Below are positions 59,761-64,000 of a stretch of 64,000 nt of DNA, one piece after another; the first letter of the stretch is position 1, and each line of letters begins with the position of its first letter. Below the pieces are notes generated by a model. It searched no databases. It had not been told where the DNA came from and saw only the letters and a program-made list of their open reading frames with translations. Both the position numbers and the translations under genes were made by a program. The stretch lies in NCBI GenBank assembly GCA_024362935.1, contig JANCRA010000001.1, positions 49,077,501-49,141,500 on the forward strand. The letters are read 5' to 3'. The DNA is from Setophaga petechia (Eukaryota > Chordata > Aves > Passeriformes > Parulidae).

Positions 59761-62700
59761 TTTGCAGCCGGGACAGCACACTACCCCCGGAGCTGCCACG
59801 TTTTCGGCAGGGTCCCGATCCCCCGCAAGCGAGCCCTTTTGTTGGCCTACAATAGCTGGCCAAAGGTGGTGGAGAGGGAAATAGCTCTGTGCACGCATCT
59901 TAACTTCCCTTCCGCGCTGCCTCCCCTCCCGCCACCGCCGCCTGCCTGGAGAGGAGAAGTGGAGGTTTGCCCGTGTGAATAGGCGTGTGGAGAACAAAGT
60001 GATGGGCACAGTATGAGGTAGATATGTTTTTTCAAAAGTGAATAACTCGCAAGCCAAGGAGGGAGCGAGGGAGCCCAGCAGCTCAAAGCCGAGCGGCAGT
60101 GACATGCAATGAGCAGCCTCGCTAGTTTAGGAAGCTGGCTGGGCACACTTGGCCCACGGCAGGCGCCTGGGGCCCACCTTCCACAAACCAAACAACTGGA
60201 TGGTACTGAGAAAGTGCAAAGCTGATAGTATGGTTTCTTTAAAAAAAAAAAAAACAGAGGCAAACCTTCTCTATTTTTTTTTTCCTAGCTATTACGCTTC
60301 AAAAGCAGAAGCTGTTGTATCCCCCCAAAACAAGTTGTCAGTTTCTGACCAAAATGGAAATGTTTACTCAGTAAGAAGGACGGTAAGGAGCAGAAGTCAA
60401 TACCTTGTTTCTGTATAGTATCCATAAAGTTGCCAGATCATCTATCTGTACCTAGTAAAAACTTTTATACTCTCCGATTGTCTAACCCTCCCCCCTTCAA
60501 TAAACGCTTCTATCGTTAACAGGAGAAAAGGCCCTCAGCACTGTGCTGCAGGGTGCTGTTTGCTGGCTAAATTCCCACCCCTGGCTTCTCTTTCAGCCCG
60601 CTGTAGAGGGACCACGTGCTCCCTCCCTGGGTGCCCGTGGCACAGGTGTGCTTTGCCAGCAGCCCTGCTGTGCTCTCCTCCCCAGGGTTAATCCGTGTGT
60701 TCCCTCTTTGGGCACCGGGTGCCATGGCTGTGAGCTGTTCCATGCAAGGACCGCGAGCCAAACCTTGGAAACAAGTGGGAGCTTTGCTGAGCAGTAGCCA
60801 CTGGCGCCCATTTCCAGAAGCCCAGCAAGCGCCTAGAATGGGGAGAGAGACAGGCTGGTGCAGTGTTCAAGTTTTAAACAGCCCCCTCCAGCCTGGTGGG
60901 CTGTGTGGCTGTCAGGGCTCCTTGACAGCAAGCCCAATCCTCCATCCCACAAACCATCCACTGGCCTCTGGGCACAGAGGGAAGCAGTATCCCATTAGCC
61001 TCTTGTGTAGATGCAAGGTGGCTGATGCCCTGGAAGGACCCTGGCCTCTGGATACACCAGGGCTGCTGTCAGGTGCTGGGGACTTCCCTCAGCAGTACCT
61101 CAGTGACTGTATGGAGCACTGGGGACAGCAGCCGAACACCTCAGCCTGCTCCTGGGATGGGAAAGTTCCTGGCTGGGAAACAGTAACAGCTGCTTAATTT
61201 TCAAGTGTGTGTTTTGTGAGAGGAAAGCATGCACGCTTTGAAACTGGAGGCATCTGAGACTCACTCCACAGCTTGCCTTTGAAAGGACACACACAAAAAG
61301 CCATTTTCACCACCAACAGCACTGCTCAGAGGGGGAAAAATGTTTCATTGAAATCCAGTGGTCTCTGTATGCCTGTATCTGCTGTGTGTGCACACTCTCA
61401 GAGTCAAAGTCAAAGGCGAAGGGTGGTTTATGTCAGCACTGGGTTTAGCTCTACTCTCCCAGAATAAGATAAATGTAAGTGAAGAAGAACTCCTGGGGCT
61501 GGCTGAACTCATTTTGTATTCAACACTGCCCGGCCCTTTTCACTTTCCTTTCTCCCTCTCTTTGTATGTTCAAGCCTACTTGAGTTTCTTTATTTCTTTT
61601 GTAGAAGTTGGTTCTTTTGAAGCGGTTCGAGGCACGCCCTGCTGCAAAGGGGACTTCACGGGAGTCGGAAACACAGGCACACCGGTCTGAAACACTTACT
61701 GTACAATAGCAGGAATGTAGGAAGCCTTGAAAATGAATCTGCTCTAAGCAAGTGTCAAAGCTTTCAGAGGAAAACAAACTGAACTTATCCCCGTATCTTT
61801 ATGCATATTTTCCCCCCAGCCCTCCTTTCCTCTCCCCCCCACTCCCAGCCTGGTTAAGAGCCCAGGCAGCAACTCGGGGTCAGAAATGGGCTAGTATTAC
61901 AGAAAAGTGGGTTACAAAAGGGGGGACAGCAGACTTGCAAAAAGCCTCCTCTATCATTACAGCCAGAGACATTTTGAAAGCACACAAAGCACATGGGTCA
62001 GTTCTCAGTTTGTACTCAACAGTCTAATTGCTCATTCAATGCCATTTCAAGATCAGCCAGCTTCTCTGCAGGCATCACCACTGGTCAGAAAGTATTTTAT
62101 TTCTTCTCCTCCCTTTCCCCACATGTTCTCCCATTTCCTCCTTTCCTTTTGAAAAGTATGTGGGGGGACACACAGCCCTCTTTGTACATTCCCTGGTCTT
62201 CAGGCAGTAAAACCCACAAGTGAATCGAGACCAAGATGCGAGTCTTGCTCACTGAGATCAGGTAATTCTCGCTGAATCTCAGGTACAACCAGCCCAGGCC
62301 TCCTGCAGGAGGAGGGAGGGGGGATTTCTGCCCTCCCTGTGGCTGGCCTGCTCCCTGGGATGGCAAACCCCAGCTAGGAGCTACTACAAACACAAAAAGG
62401 CAATGTATAGCTGAATTATTTTTAATCTCATGGACTGCATCATCAGAATACTCACCCAAATAAAGCGTTCATACTTACTTTATTCAGAGCAATATTGCTT
62501 AAAGCAGAAGAGGGTCCAGCAGCAAACGTTTCTTAGGCTCCTCTATGACCAGTGTCTAATGCTTTACTGTCACACGTGTTTTAAATGCACATTAGAAATG
62601 ATGACTGCAAGGAATGCAAGAGCCCCGGTACTGGGGAAATCACACTTCTGAACACTGCCCCTTTCCACTCAGGACAACCAGGACCCTGCTGCTGCTGAAG

Positions 62701-64000
62701 CAGATGTGTCCTCATTTCTGCAGAGCAATTTTCCTGAGCAGATCACTGCACTTACCCAATGCCATGTGCTTCAGCACTTGGAGGGTTTGTGAAACTAATT
62801 CCCATTTCTTGGTGACATTTACCTCCAAAAATATCTATGCTCTGGGACTAACCCTGTGGACACTTGTAGTTCTGTACAGTTAATTCTGTACAAGTGCAAG
62901 TACCTCCACTGCTCCAAGAGAAATGCAAAGCATTGGTATAACAATACTTGCCTACCTCCTGGGGCCATTGTCAGGCATAATGAATTCAGCCTGGTGATAC
63001 AGTTGGAAATCTTATCTATGGAATTTGTATCTACATTCTGCCTGTTTATTTAAATCTATATAGCTGTTACTAAGACGTTAATTTATGCTTATATTTTAAA
63101 AAGAAACTCCTTCATATTTAAGGAAGCTCATAATAATTTTCATAATAATAATAACTCATAATAATTTTGATCATTTTGTTTTAAACCCTTTTTTGTTTTG
63201 TACTCAGCTTGGCAAGGAGGTTTCACTAAAATTGCTAAATTCCTTCAGTCCCATCAAAGTCTTGCTCAGCTGACTGCTCAGTTGTGGGACACTTTGAACA
63301 ACGATGTTATTCCAGGTGTAGTTTGTTCACCCTTTCAGCAGGAACAATTCTGCAGGGCCTGTGCATGCTCACAGGCACCACCCACAGGTCCCTTGTTTTA
63401 CTTTTGAAATGAGCAATAAGAGAACAATAACGACCATCCCTGCTTTCTGACATGCTTTCATTAGGCTGCTAGTTGATATGTTTTACTAGTATAAATCACT
63501 TAAGCAACAAAATTACCACCAGAATCAATGGGTTTACAGTATATGATCAATACTTCATTTAGTTTAAGATCAGAGAATTAACATCAATCCATCCACAGAA
63601 ACAATATATTTCCTTCAAATCACATCTGGTTAGTTCCTCTTCCTCTCAAGGTCTCTAGCACAAGAGCCTAGAGAATGTAAATACTCCAGATTTGTTGGCA
63701 CTAGATTTATTTTTTTTAATTGATCACCTCAGCATGTCCTTTTTCACTGTCACTTTAGCCTCTGCACACAGTACAGTTATAAAGGTTTGCTCTGGGAAAA
63801 GAATCCAGTCATAGCTTGAGGTATGAATGAAAAATCTAGCTTGCAGGCTCTCTGTGGCATAGTAGTAACATAGAAGTGAACAAGAGAGAGAAAAAATAAC
63901 AGTTGACATGTAAGAAAGAGGGGGGGAAAGAAGAAAAAAAGAACATTTGAAAGTCTGTCTTGCCTCTCAACAGCAGCATTACTTGAGCAGTAAGCTGGGA
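59761..64000. other. ATOH1 5' flank, no gene recognised
   Basis: After the CpG island ends near 59.8 kb, composition returns to mixed and then AT-rich. No ORF above 193 codons and no recognisable domain is present. Small items are a pyrimidine-rich tract ending in TTTCTTTTGTAG at 61,594-61,605 that resembles a splice acceptor, paired CTCATAATAATTTT repeats at about 63,128-63,167, and an imperfect CACTTGTA/TACAAGTG inverted repeat at about 62,860-62,895. By mammalian synteny the GRID2 3' end should lie further right. Confidence 0.5.

Noticed and set aside
58933..60105. 390-codon minus-strand frame upstream of ATOH1
   Set aside because: Low-complexity Arg/Ala/Pro/Gly translation of the CpG island and promoter; no domain, and competing long frames exist on both strands.
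1..64000. Bacterial-type features (operons, CRISPR arrays, insertion sequences, attachment sites)
   Set aside because: Vertebrate genomic DNA; no spaced identical repeats or prokaryotic gene organisation.
1..64000. tRNA, rRNA or known snRNA genes
   Set aside because: No cloverleaf with A/B boxes and no rRNA-like segments noticed by eye; a covariance-model search would be needed to be certain.
59761..64000. GRID2 terminal exon in the right flank
   Set aside because: No translation resembling a glutamate-receptor C-terminus; in human the GRID2 3' end lies tens of kilobases away.

Overview
The window looks like a vertebrate chromosome, almost certainly avian. The evidence is a single-exon ATOH1 gene, several decayed CR1 LINE fragments with the typical 3' ends found in birds, no mammalian L1 or Alu elements, and long AT-rich intergenic DNA broken by one very GC-rich developmental CpG domain. 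A passerine is my guess, from the look of one LTR-like block at about 16.5-17.2 kb; this is not proven.

Layout. Positions 1-51.3 kb are gene-poor, mostly AT-rich DNA without a convincing protein-coding gene. They hold a CR1 reverse-transcriptase relic (35.86-36.96 kb), CR1 3' ends (22.05, 28.07, 44.56 and 47.27-47.52 kb), an LTR-like block, a possible MIR-type SINE, simple repeats, a large near-perfect inverted repeat (31.23-31.49 kb), a perfect short hairpin (34.28-34.33 kb), a 47-bp tandem duplication (48.99 kb), an isolated CpG-rich islet beside a purine tract (45.36-45.73 kb), and a few high-complexity, homeodomain-motif-rich stretches that could be conserved enhancers. Positions 51.3-59.8 kb form a broad CpG-rich domain. 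Its only convincing gene is ATOH1 on the minus strand (58,059-58,928; 289 aa). Downstream of it are a 3' UTR with an AATAAA signal near 57.12 kb and, further 3', two blocks that match the position, order and, as I recall it, the sequence of the mammalian Atoh1 autoregulatory enhancers A (about 55.24-55.68 kb) and B (about 54.44-54.72 kb). The key CAGCTG E-box lies about 3.5 kb past the stop codon, as in mouse. Positions 59.8-64 kb are 5' flank without a recognisable gene.

How it works together. ATOH1 is a proneural bHLH activator needed for hair cells, cerebellar granule neurons and secretory gut cells. In mouse its product binds its own 3' enhancer to sustain expression, so gene, 3' UTR and enhancers A and B form one regulatory unit here. 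In mammals the order is GRID2 - ATOH1 - SMARCAD1. If that holds, SMARCAD1 lies beyond the low-coordinate end and GRID2 beyond the high-coordinate end, and the 50 kb on the left is the ATOH1-SMARCAD1 intergenic desert. I found no sign of an undescribed multi-gene system. The most unusual items are the 90-bp-arm inverted repeat and the CpG islet at 45.4 kb.

[Format note: the original answer gave no feature confidence values; the 0.5 in every feature is a placeholder required by the schema, not an estimate.]
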